A stretch of DNA of 64,000 bases from Acaryochloris sp. CCMEE 5410 (GTDB taxonomy: Bacteria; Cyanobacteriota; Cyanobacteriia; Thermosynechococcales; Thermosynechococcaceae): assembly GCF_000238775.2 (NCBI RefSeq), contig NZ_AFEJ02000001.1, positions 3,224,001-3,288,000 of the forward strand. The letters run 5' to 3'. Below the pieces are notes generated by a model, which did no database searches, was not told where the DNA came from, and worked only from the letters and a program-made list of their open reading frames with translations. Made by a program: the position numbers and the translations under genes. Each line of letters begins with the position of its first letter. Position 1 is the stretch's first letter. Shown here piece after piece: positions 36,147 through 44,303 of this stretch.

Positions 36147-37061
36147 TCAAGAATTAGCTGTAGATGGCGGGTATTTTGCATCATGGTGAACAGTTGTGAT
36201 CAGACGGTGGGTCGGGTAAGCAAAGGCAATCTTTTCCTCTTGGTCAACTGTTCGCAGAATATCTTCCCAAATTGCTTCTTCAGTAGAGCGTCGCTGTCGT
36301 GGTTCACATAAATAGCGAATCGTCAGTAGGATACCGCTTTCTTTGACAGAGGTATAGACCGTAGGCGTTAGTTTAGAGTAGACGATCATATAATTTTGAG
36401 CTGCCTCCTGCAGACGAGCTTGGGCTGCAGCACTCAACCGTTCAGAATCTTGATTGGCGATGGTGAGAAAAATTTGTTTCGCTCGCTCCCAATCACTATC
36501 AAAGGTGATCAATACGGGTATTTCATGCCAAAGATATTGGAATCCACGGGAGTAGTTGGCGACGGTTTCATGAAAGATTCTGCCATTAGGGATATGGATG
36601 ACGCGCCCCGTACTTTGATCCGCATCGACCCAGTTCCCGACTTCCATCAGCGTAAAATGAAAAATCCGGATATCGATGACATCCCCTGTATGGGAGCCAA
36701 TTTGAATCCGATCTCCCACTTGCATCGGCTTTCTTGAGAGGATAAACACCCACCCCACTAAATCCACTAAAGGCTCTTTTAACGCCACAGCTAAACCCGC
36801 TGTTACGATTCCAAGAAAGGTGGAGATATCTTGGAGTTCAGGAATCCAAGGACGCCCCAACGCAAAGATGGCAATCCCATAGCTAATGTAGCCGACCCAC
36901 TTTCGCCATGCATATAAAATACGGGGATCTTGAATCCGTCGATTGAGGATACGAAGGGCAAACCAACGGAAGCTAATGGCAAACAGTATGCCTATCAGAG
37001 ATGCGATCAGCTTCTTTTGAAACTCAGGGTCTATACCCAGCAAAGTTTCGATGATATTCAT
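36147..37061 (-). CDS. MscS-family mechanosensitive channel
   Basis: 304 residues. Three hydrophobic segments at the N-terminus (LIASLIGILFAISFRWFAL, WVGYISYGIAIFALG, and the pore-lining ISTFLGIVTAGLAVALKEPLVDLVGWVFIL) are followed by the MscS beta domain (KPMQVGDRIQIGSHTGDVIDI, IHIPNGRIFHETVANYSRG). It would release solutes on osmotic downshock. Third gene of a response regulator-kinase-channel operon, starting 1 nt after the kinase stop, so osmotic or envelope stress is the likely signal. Confidence 0.9.
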   Translation of the reverse strand: MNIIETLLGIDPEFQKKLIASLIGILFAISFRWFALRILNRRIQDPRILYAWRKWVGYISYGIAIFALGRPWIPELQDISTFLGIVTAGLAVALKEPLVDLVGWVFILSRKPMQVGDRIQIGSHTGDVIDIRIFHFTLMEVGNWVDADQSTGRVIHIPNGRIFHETVANYSRGFQYLWHEIPVLITFDSDWERAKQIFLTIANQDSERLSAAAQARLQEAAQNYMIVYSKLTPTVYTSVKESGILLTIRYLCEPRQRRSTEEAIWEDILRTVDQEEKIAFAYPTHRLITTVHHDAKYPPSTANS

Positions 37062-37062
37062 A

Positions 37063-38157
37063 TCAACTCACGGTGGGTAGAGAAAAGCGAAAGACACTCC
37101 CCGTTCCCAGCTGACTTTCAGCCTCAATACGTCCACCTTGCAACTCCACGAGACGACGGGCGATCGCAAGCCCAATCCCCGTCCCTTGGGTAGAGTGTGA
37201 ACGCGACGATTTAGATCGCCAAAATCGCTCGAAGACATGAGGTAAATCCTCAGCAGAAATCCCTGAACCTGTGTCCTGAACCGCAATCCAAACCTCTTGG
37301 GTTCTAACAGAAGCTTGAACAGTAATCGTTCCTGATTGTGTATGTCGGAGGGCATTACTCAGCAAGTTCATCAAGACCTGCTCAGTCCGGGCCGAGTCAG
37401 CTAACACCATGGGTGTATCTTCAGGGTAATCTACCTCCAATACTGGCCCCTGCTCATCCAGTTGAGCAGAGAGGGTTTGGATTAGCTTGTCAATCAGTGG
37501 TTTGATCGCTAATGGCTTTAGATTAAGGGATAGATGTCCAGCTTCAGCGATGGATAGCTCTTGGACATCATTCGTCAGCCGCTCTAGCCGCCGAGTCTCT
37601 TTCACTAAAAGCTGATAAGCCTCTGGATTGGGTGTCAATTTTTCTGCTGTCCAGGCTTCTAAATAGCCCCGAATAATCGTTAAAGGGGTTCTCAATTCAT
37701 GGGTTAAATCGGTGATCAACTCTCTCCTTCGGTGCTCGACATCTTCAAGTTGAATGGCCATACGGTTGAAACTACGGCTGAGGCGGTTGAGTTCAGGAAT
37801 TTCGCTGGGGGGAACCCGCTCATGAAGATCACCCAAAGCCACCTGATGAATAATATGCTCCATCTGAGTTAGAGAATGCGTAATTCGGCGGGCAACCCAG
37901 AAACTCAGCAATGTCGCAGCGAGGCCCCCGACCAGAACCGCCCATCCGGTGCTGTGGCTCCAGGCAGCGTCATAGCTTTCAAGTAATACGTCACGAGCTG
38001 TGCGAATCGTAAACCCCTTTCCTTCTAACTGGGCTAGGCGATAGGCAAATACATTGGCCGAGAAGGCTTTACTAATCAAAATAAAGCTCAAAAGAGGAAT
38101 TCCCATCACCAGCAGATGGGATATCAACAAGCGCGATCTCAGCCCTATTCTGTTCAT
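37063..38157 (-). CDS. membrane sensor histidine kinase with HAMP
   Basis: 364 residues. An N-terminal span (LISHLLVMGIPLLSFILISKAF), a short extracytoplasmic loop of about 45 residues, a second span (WAVLVGGLAATLLSFWVA), then HAMP (RRITHSLTQMEHIIHQVALGDLHERVP). HisKA has H in DLTHELRTPLTIIRGYLEAW; the ATPase domain has NLLSNALRHTQSG, DTGSGIS and GTGIGLAIARRL. The small periplasmic loop suggests that membrane state is sensed. It overlaps the response regulator gene by 4 nt. Confidence 0.93.
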   Translation of the reverse strand: MNRIGLRSRLLISHLLVMGIPLLSFILISKAFSANVFAYRLAQLEGKGFTIRTARDVLLESYDAAWSHSTGWAVLVGGLAATLLSFWVARRITHSLTQMEHIIHQVALGDLHERVPPSEIPELNRLSRSFNRMAIQLEDVEHRRRELITDLTHELRTPLTIIRGYLEAWTAEKLTPNPEAYQLLVKETRRLERLTNDVQELSIAEAGHLSLNLKPLAIKPLIDKLIQTLSAQLDEQGPVLEVDYPEDTPMVLADSARTEQVLMNLLSNALRHTQSGTITVQASVRTQEVWIAVQDTGSGISAEDLPHVFERFWRSKSSRSHSTQGTGIGLAIARRLVELQGGRIEAESQLGTGSVFRFSLPTVS

Positions 38158-38873
38158 TCTGCAATTCTAGGTGCATCTTCAAACCGATACCCTACCCCCA
38201 TCACCGTTTTGATAAACCTCGGCTGGGAGGAATCGGGCTCAATTTTCTTCCGCAACCGAGCGATCTGAGTATCGACAACTCTTTCCTCACCAAAGAAGTC
38301 ATCCCCCCAAAGTTTGTCAATTAACTGGGAGCGATTCCAGACTCGATTGGGCGCACTAATAAACGTCTCCATAAGCTTAAATTCCAACACCGTTAAATCT
38401 AGGAGATCATCAGAAGACGAAGAATGCTTGTACACCCGATGCTGATCGAGATCAACGCTAAAGTGTTGAGTACGGTAGGTTTGAGGTGTGTCAGCCTGTC
38501 TAAGGCTGCGCCGCAGTAATGCACGGACCCTTGCCACTAATTCTATGGGACTGAAGGGTTTGACGAGGTAGTCATCTGCCCCCGTTGAGAGTCCTATAAC
38601 GCGATCAATTTCTTCACCCTTAGCCGTTAGCATCAAAATGTAAGGATCTTTGGCACTAGCCTGCTTTCGAATACGAGTACAGACTTCGAGACCATCCAAG
38701 CCAGGAAGCTTCAGATCGAGGATAATCAGGTCGGGCTGTAGCTGATGTTGAAGGCGCAGGGCTTCCAATCCATCGTGGCAACTATGGCAAGAAAAATCTT
38801 CTTGCTCAAGGAGTTGCTGGATGAATCGGGCAATCTCGACTTCATCTTCAACGATCAAAATAGAGGGCTTCAT
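38154..38873 (-). CDS. OmpR/PhoB-family response regulator
   Basis: 239 residues. Receiver domain with acidic pocket (IVEDEVEIARF), phosphoacceptor Asp in LIILDLKLPGLDG (about residue 53) and the K in LVKPFSP. The C-terminal winged helix (LDLTVLEFKLMETFISAPNRVWNRSQLIDKLWG; RVVDTQIARLRKKIEPD; GVGYRFE) binds DNA. First gene of the operon with the kinase and the MscS channel. Direct-repeat targets could be near, e.g. the duplicated segments at 39089 and 39517. Confidence 0.95.
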   Translation of the reverse strand: MKPSILIVEDEVEIARFIQQLLEQEDFSCHSCHDGLEALRLQHQLQPDLIILDLKLPGLDGLEVCTRIRKQASAKDPYILMLTAKGEEIDRVIGLSTGADDYLVKPFSPIELVARVRALLRRSLRQADTPQTYRTQHFSVDLDQHRVYKHSSSSDDLLDLTVLEFKLMETFISAPNRVWNRSQLIDKLWGDDFFGEERVVDTQIARLRKKIEPDSSQPRFIKTVMGVGYRFEDAPRIAE

Positions 38874-39088
38874 TACTTATTAAAGGTTTAATGCAGCGCC
38901 ACTGTTCTCAACATATGGATTGGGTGGCACTTTCAGTCTAATCCTGATCACAACATTGACATCAAATCTGCATATTCCTGACAAACGCCTTTGAATAGTG
39001 GAAATTTTTGGAGATGAGACGATGTCTAGCACTAGCACATTGAGACATGCTGGAATCGGCTATTGTCAACCCAGCACAGGCAATCACC

Positions 39089-39161
39089 CCAAACTGGCAT
39101 TTGAATGACATGTCCCTGAAATTGCTTTGACACAACCTTTCTTTAGAGTGAGCTGTATAAA
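39089..39161 (+). repeat. 73-bp duplicated promoter-like segment, copy 1
   Basis: Identical to 39517-39589 at 67 of 73 positions without gaps. Both copies contain CTTTGACACAACCTTTC and end in GAGCTGTATAAA. The TTGACA-to-TATAAA distance is 23 bp, too long for an ordinary sigma-70 promoter, so a different sigma factor or an activator site is possible. It precedes a hairpin and a small ORF at 39229. Confidence 0.85.
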
Positions 39162-39162
39162 C

Positions 39163-39204
39163 GAAAGTGTCATCACTTGAGCATTGATCATGACTGACAC
39201 TTTC
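39163..39204 (+). promoter_or_regulatory. 10-bp inverted repeat in leader of small ORF
   Basis: Arms GAAAGTGTCA (39163-39172) and TGACACTTTC (39195-39204) are exact complements with a 22-nt loop. It begins 2 nt after promoter-like copy 1 and ends 24 nt before the ATG at 39229. It may be a leader hairpin or a protein-binding site. Confidence 0.6.
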
Positions 39205-39228
39205 TCTTGAAGAGTTCCAAAGAGAGTC

Positions 39229-39450
39229 ATGATTACTTACACCGATCAACCCATAAACGGCACCCCCCTCAAATATAAGCCTCTAGGTATAACCCAATGC
39301 GATATATCAAGTGCCACTTTTGCACAGCACCGCCTCACTGGGAAATGGTATGACTTGACGGCTCAAAAGAGGACGATTGACCTGTCCCATAACTTGGCCT
39401 TCTATAAAACACAGCCTCAAACACAAATCACTCATCCGCTACCGAATTAG
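39229..39450 (+). CDS. possible small protein, 73 residues
   Basis: I do not recognise it. The ATG follows AAAGAGAG and lies downstream of promoter-like copy 1, which supports transcription. The peptide (ITYTDQPINGTPLKYKPLG at the start) is polar, with no signal peptide or motif. It could equally be a non-coding transcript or a remnant. Confidence 0.3.
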   Translation: MITYTDQPINGTPLKYKPLGITQCDISSATFAQHRLTGKWYDLTAQKRTIDLSHNLAFYKTQPQTQITHPLPN

Positions 39451-39516
39451 CTATCACAATTTAGCTTTCTTTAATGGAATTCCCATGGGTAATTACAACC
39501 CAATCAAAGCATTAAC

Positions 39517-39589
39517 ACCAAACTGGTATTCGACTGACATTTCCCTGAAATTCCTTTGACACAACCTTTCATTAGAGTGAGCTGTATAA
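39517..39589 (+). repeat. 73-bp duplicated promoter-like segment, copy 2
   Basis: 67 of 73 positions match copy 1 at 39089-39161. It ends 27 bp before the start of the first PRC-barrel-like gene, so it probably drives the operon beginning there. Confidence 0.85.
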
Positions 39590-39616
39590 ATGCCACTGCT
39601 AAATAGGAGAACAGTG

Positions 39617-40189
39617 ATGGCACCGATTGAAGCTAAACCGACCCTCCAGCACAATACTTTTCTCGGTCGTCAAGTGTTTGCAACCCAATCAGATCATCCC
39701 CTGGGTCAAGTGACTGATTTGTGGATTGATCTACGCCAACATCGGGTTCTAGGTTTCAGTTGTCGGGCAGGATTTTGGGACCTTTGTCTCCAGACTTATG
39801 CCTGGAAACAGATTGAGACTTTAGATGAACAACGAATTGAAGTGCAATCATCCCCAGTAGTCCACCCCACTTTGATATTGAGTCTGAATGCAGAAACAGG
39901 AATGGCCGTCCGAGAACGACTGGATCTGGGGGTATGGACTCAGCAAGGAGACCGGCTCGGTGAGATTACCGATTTTAGCTTTAATGCCTCTACTGGAACC
40001 ATTGACTATTACTTCTTGGCACCACATACCAAGCGGGATCAGACTCCAGAGCTGATTTATCTTGCATCCTCAATGATTGTGGATGGGGGGCAAGGCTGGC
40101 TTCAGGTGCCCGATCAGTACAAGCAGCAATTGGAGCCGGAAGCAAAAAACTTGAATTTGCTTCCTTGGCAAGTTGCCTTTGCCAGCTAA
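39617..40189 (+). CDS. PRC-barrel-like protein, paralogue 1
   Basis: About 190 residues from ATG 39617, chosen because AGGAG lies 7 nt upstream (an earlier ATG at 39590 has none). Two PRC-barrel-like units are visible. The first has FLGRQVFATQSDHPLGQVTDLWID and HRVLGFSCRAGFWDLC; the second has LGVWTQQGDRLGEITDFSFN. PRC barrels bind proteins or RNA or act as structural adaptors. The motif GF-x-CR-x-GF-W is shared with the genes at 42088 and, partly, 42956. Soluble; function unknown. Confidence 0.75.
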   Translation: MAPIEAKPTLQHNTFLGRQVFATQSDHPLGQVTDLWIDLRQHRVLGFSCRAGFWDLCLQTYAWKQIETLDEQRIEVQSSPVVHPTLILSLNAETGMAVRERLDLGVWTQQGDRLGEITDFSFNASTGTIDYYFLAPHTKRDQTPELIYLASSMIVDGGQGWLQVPDQYKQQLEPEAKNLNLLPWQVAFAS

Positions 40190-40227
40190 CCACAGAATTC
40201 TTTCAATCAACTTACCAAGAAAGAGCC

Positions 40228-40767
40228 ATGAGCAATAAGACTTCCTTACAGCAATCAGATTACAATGCTGACCATGGGTTAGAGCAGTTCGAACCCCCTT
40301 CTTCGCAAGCTGAGTTCACGCACACGATACAAGCCCTACAACAGGAGACCACCAGACTCAATAAGGATGTGAACCGTCTGCAAGGACGATCAAACGGGTT
40401 AATGGGCATACTTATCGGTGTTGTATTGCTGTTTGGTGGGACACTCGGCTGGTCCATTTTGCGGATGCAGACCATTGAAAATACGGTTATAACGCCTGCC
40501 CGTGAACGCATTGAGCAGCTTGAGAAGCAAATCACTGACCTTAACCGCCAAGTGACCGACAACGTTTCCGCAGTCCGGGAAAAGGGCCAGGCAATGGCGA
40601 CCAAGCTGGAGGATGAAATTGAGCAGCTCAAAGCTCAACTACAGAGGAGAGGATTATCCGCTCCTACCCCGGCACAAACGAACCCAGAAGGTTCAACTCA
40701 AACTAATTCCCCTGGACCTTCTTCTGCTCAACCTGAACCCGTTACTTCCCAGACTGAGACACCGTAA
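40228..40767 (+). CDS. single-span membrane protein with coiled coil
   Basis: About 179 residues from ATG 40228. A polar N-terminus with a helical segment (FTHTIQALQQETTRLNKDVNRLQG) precedes one transmembrane helix (GLMGILIGVVLLFGGTLGWSIL). A coiled coil follows (RERIEQLEKQITDLNRQV; KLEDEIEQLKAQLQ), and then a Pro/Ser/Thr/Gln-rich tail. It resembles envelope tethers. No family recognised. It lies 38 nt after the PRC-barrel gene, probably in the same operon. Confidence 0.7.
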   Translation: MSNKTSLQQSDYNADHGLEQFEPPSSQAEFTHTIQALQQETTRLNKDVNRLQGRSNGLMGILIGVVLLFGGTLGWSILRMQTIENTVITPARERIEQLEKQITDLNRQVTDNVSAVREKGQAMATKLEDEIEQLKAQLQRRGLSAPTPAQTNPEGSTQTNSPGPSSAQPEPVTSQTETP

Positions 40768-40923
40768 GGAAAGCTGTCGAATAGCAAAAGAACACTGCGA
40801 TCTTTTAGACCAAGTAATTCTACTTCTTGAGCCAACAATAAAAATTCCTGAAGTTAAAGCTTTCGCTCAGACTGTATCACCAGTTCTCTGCAATATTGGT
40901 ACTACAAAAGACTGAGTAAAGCT

Positions 40924-42012
40924 ATGTTGGAATCGGTGAAGCAACTGCCGAGATGGGTGACGATCACTCTAGCCTTGCCGCTGGTGACGTTGAATCTTTG
41001 GGTGCTCTCCTGGATTTTTGAGCAGGCGCAACCGCTGGTTAATGTACTTATCGTCGCCAATGTTCTAGCATTTATTTTGGATTATCCCGTTCAGTTGCTC
41101 CAAAATCGAGGGATTCAGCGGAGTTACGGTATCTTATTGATTTTGCTCATCGTTTTTATCGCGGTGGGCACATTCACCATTACCTTGGCTCCTGATCTGT
41201 TCAAACAATTTATTGAACTGACGAACCGCCTACCCAGCTGGATTGACTCAGGAAGGGAGCAGCTGCAAAATTTTGACGCTTGGTACGTCACTCATAATCT
41301 ACCTGGGAACTACAACGGTTTAGCCCAACAATTGAGCCGTTTATTTCCTACAGAGCTAAAGGTTCTGCCTAACCAGCTGATGGGATTGGTGGTCGGCCTA
41401 ACGGATCGGGTTATTGATTTGCTGGTAACCGCAGTCTTTACCCTCTACCTACTCATCCATGGCCGGACATTCTGGGATGGGGTTTTTTTGCGATTCCCAA
41501 CCATTCAGCATGTTCGTCCCGTTATTCGGCAGCAATTTCGCAACTATTTTTTAGGGCAAGTATCGATAGCGACGTTGATGGGTATATCGCTAACCATCGC
41601 CTTTCACCTGCTTAAAATTCCCTACTGGTTGGTCTTTGGGGTTGGGATCGGAGCTACGGTATTGATTCCCTTCGGTGACATCTTGGGGATTGCAGTGGTA
41701 AGCGGGTTGGTGGCTCTCAAGAGTATTGGGCTGGGCACGGAAGTACTCATCGTTAGCATTTTGATCGATCAGTTGATTGATAATGCGATCGCACCCCGTA
41801 TTCTGGGTCGGCTTGTGGGTCTTAATCCAGTGTGGGTATTAATTTCCCTCGTTATTGGAGCACAAATCGGCGGGTTAATTGGCATCCTGATCGCCGTTCC
41901 CTTTGCAGGCGCTATTAAGGTGGTTTTAGATAGTGTGTGGCCACCCCCACGGCAAGCGGAAAAAGAACTTTCTCTCAAACATCCCTCTGTCACGCCTTTG
42001 CCATCAGAATGA
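40924..42012 (+). CDS. AI-2E family transporter
   Basis: 362 residues with about eight membrane spans. The family signatures are present: early pair of spans (VTITLALPLVTLNLWVLSWIF; LVNVLIVANVLAFILDYPVQLLQ), the amphipathic middle domain, then TAVFTLYLLIHG, FLGQVSIATLMGISLTIAF and VLIPFGDILGIAVV. The last span is GGLIGILIAVPFAGAIKVVL. Members export small molecules or ions (AI-2, Na+/H+). The substrate here is unknown. In the PRC-barrel cluster. Confidence 0.9.
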   Translation: MLESVKQLPRWVTITLALPLVTLNLWVLSWIFEQAQPLVNVLIVANVLAFILDYPVQLLQNRGIQRSYGILLILLIVFIAVGTFTITLAPDLFKQFIELTNRLPSWIDSGREQLQNFDAWYVTHNLPGNYNGLAQQLSRLFPTELKVLPNQLMGLVVGLTDRVIDLLVTAVFTLYLLIHGRTFWDGVFLRFPTIQHVRPVIRQQFRNYFLGQVSIATLMGISLTIAFHLLKIPYWLVFGVGIGATVLIPFGDILGIAVVSGLVALKSIGLGTEVLIVSILIDQLIDNAIAPRILGRLVGLNPVWVLISLVIGAQIGGLIGILIAVPFAGAIKVVLDSVWPPPRQAEKELSLKHPSVTPLPSE

Positions 42013-42087
42013 CAAATGCATTCATTAACATGAGGTGACACCGACCGTTGAGAATGAGTGGAGCTGCCTTCAGGCAGACCGGGGATT

Positions 42088-42663
42088 ATGACCAATACGA
42101 TGGAATCAGGCATCCAGTACTCTCAATTTATTGGCCGTGAGGTGGTTGATCATAGTACGGGGCATTTTCTGGGTCATATCTCAGGCATTTGGATTGATCT
42201 CAACCACCATGAAGTCATGGGGTTCAATTGCCGTGCAGGTTTTTGGGACTTCTTTCCCTGCTCCTATCCATTAGGTCAGGTTTGTTTAATCGATGACCAG
42301 CAAATTGCGGTAGACCCTACCACAGAGTTAAATCTACCTCTATTGTCCAATCTTCTGTCAAGCAATTCATTTGTTTCAGGAGACCATATTGATCTCCACG
42401 TATGGACAGAGAGTGGACAGTGGATTGGAGAAGTGACGGACTACAGTTTTGACCTTGGATCAGGGGAAATCATTGATTATTTGTGTACGAAAAAAAGCGG
42501 AGCCGGACTGATTCAGGAACAGTTTAATATCCCCATGTACAGCATTGTAAACGCTTGTTTCGGAGGACTTTTAGTCAGTGATTCAGTGATGCCCCTGGTT
42601 GATGAAGAGGTTGTGGATATACTGATTCCAAGATACTTATCTACTGCTTTTGAGCAGGGTTGA
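42088..42663 (+). CDS. PRC-barrel-like protein, paralogue 2
   Basis: About 191 residues. FIGREVVDHSTGHFLGHISGIWID and HEVMGFNCRAGFWDFFPCSYPLGQV match paralogue 1 (39617) nearly position for position. The second unit has LHVWTESGQWIGEVTDYSFDLGSGEIIDYL. ATG 42088 is preferred over a GTG at 42058. The C-terminal part is more divergent and acidic. Function unknown. Confidence 0.75.
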   Translation: MTNTMESGIQYSQFIGREVVDHSTGHFLGHISGIWIDLNHHEVMGFNCRAGFWDFFPCSYPLGQVCLIDDQQIAVDPTTELNLPLLSNLLSSNSFVSGDHIDLHVWTESGQWIGEVTDYSFDLGSGEIIDYLCTKKSGAGLIQEQFNIPMYSIVNACFGGLLVSDSVMPLVDEEVVDILIPRYLSTAFEQG

Positions 42664-42955
42664 TGACCTCTATGTAATGCCTGGAATCTTGCTTCGTTTG
42701 GTCTTGCGGCGTGCTCATTGAAGCGTGTTTAGATTGATGAGTAACACTACTTTTAGTCTGATTTCGATTTACACAATCGCCGTGTTAACCTTTAGCAGCT
42801 GCAACAAGCTGAAGCATTGTGAATCCCACCCCATGGGATTTCTCCCTCCAATTAGTCTGCTATACCTCGCCCCAATTAGGGGGACCTCAATAGAGGAGAT
42901 CAGCATAATTTAAGCGTATTGTTCCATGTCTTTTGGAGATTTCTATTTCTGCTAT
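42664..42955. other. intergenic region between PRC-barrel paralogues 2 and 3
   Basis: About 290 bp between convergent genes. A plus-strand frame from ATG 42737 to 42913 encodes a lipoprotein-like start (SIYTIAVLTFSSCNKL), but nothing supports expression. A perfect stem AATCCCA-5 nt-TGGGATT lies at 42822-42840 and could act as a bidirectional terminator, although it lacks a T-run. Confidence 0.35.
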
Positions 42956-43525
42956 CTATGCCAACTCTACAGGAAGCAAGTTAACTCCCGACATTTTGCT
43001 GGACACAGGTTCACTCTCCTGCATAAAATCATCTATCACTGTCATCCATCCTCGGCTAACAGCCATAATCGAGTTCGGAGACAAATAAAATTGTTGGAGA
43101 GTCAGTTTTCTCAGACTCCTAACCGTGAGAATGTAGTCCTTGACGATTCCTGAATGAGGATAAATACGGCAGTCAGTAATTTTACCAACATAATTACCTG
43201 TACTCGTCCAGACCTCATGACTGATGTGATTATCTACTGCGATCTGCATTTGAAACTCCAAATTCGTAACAGCATTTAGGTGAGGCGTGGGAATGGTTTT
43301 CACCAGAATTCTTTGAGCTTCAAGAATTGCAATCTGGCTCCATGGAAAGGTACAAGAATTGTGTTTTAATACTCCCAAACGGCAAGTAAATCCTATCACT
43401 TGGTGATCTTTGTAATGTAGCCATACTTGGATAACACGACCCAATCTTTCGGAAGCAGTTTCATTTGTGACCTGCCTGTTGAGCAAACTACTGTAATAGA
43501 TCAATTCACCTGTTTGAGTTGACAT
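42956..43525 (-). CDS. PRC-barrel-like protein, paralogue 3 (divergent)
   Basis: 189 residues on the opposite strand to its relatives. LLNRQVTNETASERLGRVIQVWL and HQVIGFTCRLGVLKH align with the CRAGFWD segment of the other two but have lost the GFW part. The second unit has HEVWTSTGNYVGKITDCRIYPHSGIVKDYIL. The best explanation is an older duplication. Single gene; function unknown. Confidence 0.7.
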   Translation of the reverse strand: MSTQTGELIYYSSLLNRQVTNETASERLGRVIQVWLHYKDHQVIGFTCRLGVLKHNSCTFPWSQIAILEAQRILVKTIPTPHLNAVTNLEFQMQIAVDNHISHEVWTSTGNYVGKITDCRIYPHSGIVKDYILTVRSLRKLTLQQFYLSPNSIMAVSRGWMTVIDDFMQESEPVSSKMSGVNLLPVELA

Positions 43526-43680
43526 TGGGCTTCTCCAGTTTCAGAAGAGAGAGATTGTGTGATTTCAGATGTCATCTCAAACTTTAAATTATCTATGTGC
43601 CATTCTAGTGTCAGGGTATTGTCTCTCTACAGACTTCCCCTTGTGCAAGGGATTCATTGTAAAAATCTTTACCTTGCTTG

Positions 43681-44229
43681 TCATGACACCTCCCATTCAC
43701 ACATTTGTGGGGAAAAGTGCATTTTCACGGTTGGATATTGATAGAAGTCGCCAATGTTTAATTTCAAATCATCATATTGAACCCAAGATAGCTCTTCGTG
43801 TTCTCCTTTTCGGCTCTGGACAACATAGCCATTTTGAAGGGTTAAGTATTGATCTAATCGCCAAGTATATTCAGATGTCAAGACAGAGGACCAAGCTAAG
43901 AATAAACCGTAACCAGACACCTGATTTCCTTCTACACGACCACGGACACAAACATACACTTCTGAGTGGGGATAACCATAATACCCATCTACCCGATCGC
44001 CGAGTTTAGCAAAGACAAAACACACTCCATCTCCATCTCTTCCATCATCAGGCTCGGGTTTACTGCAAAATTGATAGTTACCATTCGCCAGGGATTCCAA
44101 GTTGCTTGGAGTTGAATTAGCCCTTGCAGAACTGACTGTTCGGGTGTTTCCCCCGAAGATTGGTAAAACCAGGGTGATGATAAAAACACCCACTTTAAAA
44201 CTGTTAAGCAGTTCTCTCGATACCGACAT
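43681..44229 (-). CDS. secreted protein, uncharacterised
   Basis: 182 residues. An N-terminal signal segment (FKVGVFIITLVLPIFGG, then SSARANS as a possible cleavage site) directs export. The mature part contains GNYQFCSKPEPDDGRDGDGVCFVFAKLGDRVDGYYGYPHSEVYVCVRGRVEGNQVSGYG, a beta-rich segment with three cysteines that appears in several cyanobacterial exported proteins. No known catalytic motif. It lies 75 nt upstream of, and in the same direction as, the antiporter gene at 44304. Confidence 0.7.
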   Translation of the reverse strand: MSVSRELLNSFKVGVFIITLVLPIFGGNTRTVSSARANSTPSNLESLANGNYQFCSKPEPDDGRDGDGVCFVFAKLGDRVDGYYGYPHSEVYVCVRGRVEGNQVSGYGLFLAWSSVLTSEYTWRLDQYLTLQNGYVVQSRKGEHEELSWVQYDDLKLNIGDFYQYPTVKMHFSPQMCEWEVS

Positions 44230-44303
44230 CCCTTAACCTCCAAAATCTGGAGTCAAGTCGAAAGATATTGATTTGGCCCGATCTCTATATGAATCTGAAT
44301 CCC

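Noticed and set aside
41563-41575. TATCGATA inside the AI-2E gene as a third operator
   Set aside because: The 8-bp match lacks the flanking symmetry of the two palindromes and lies in coding sequence.
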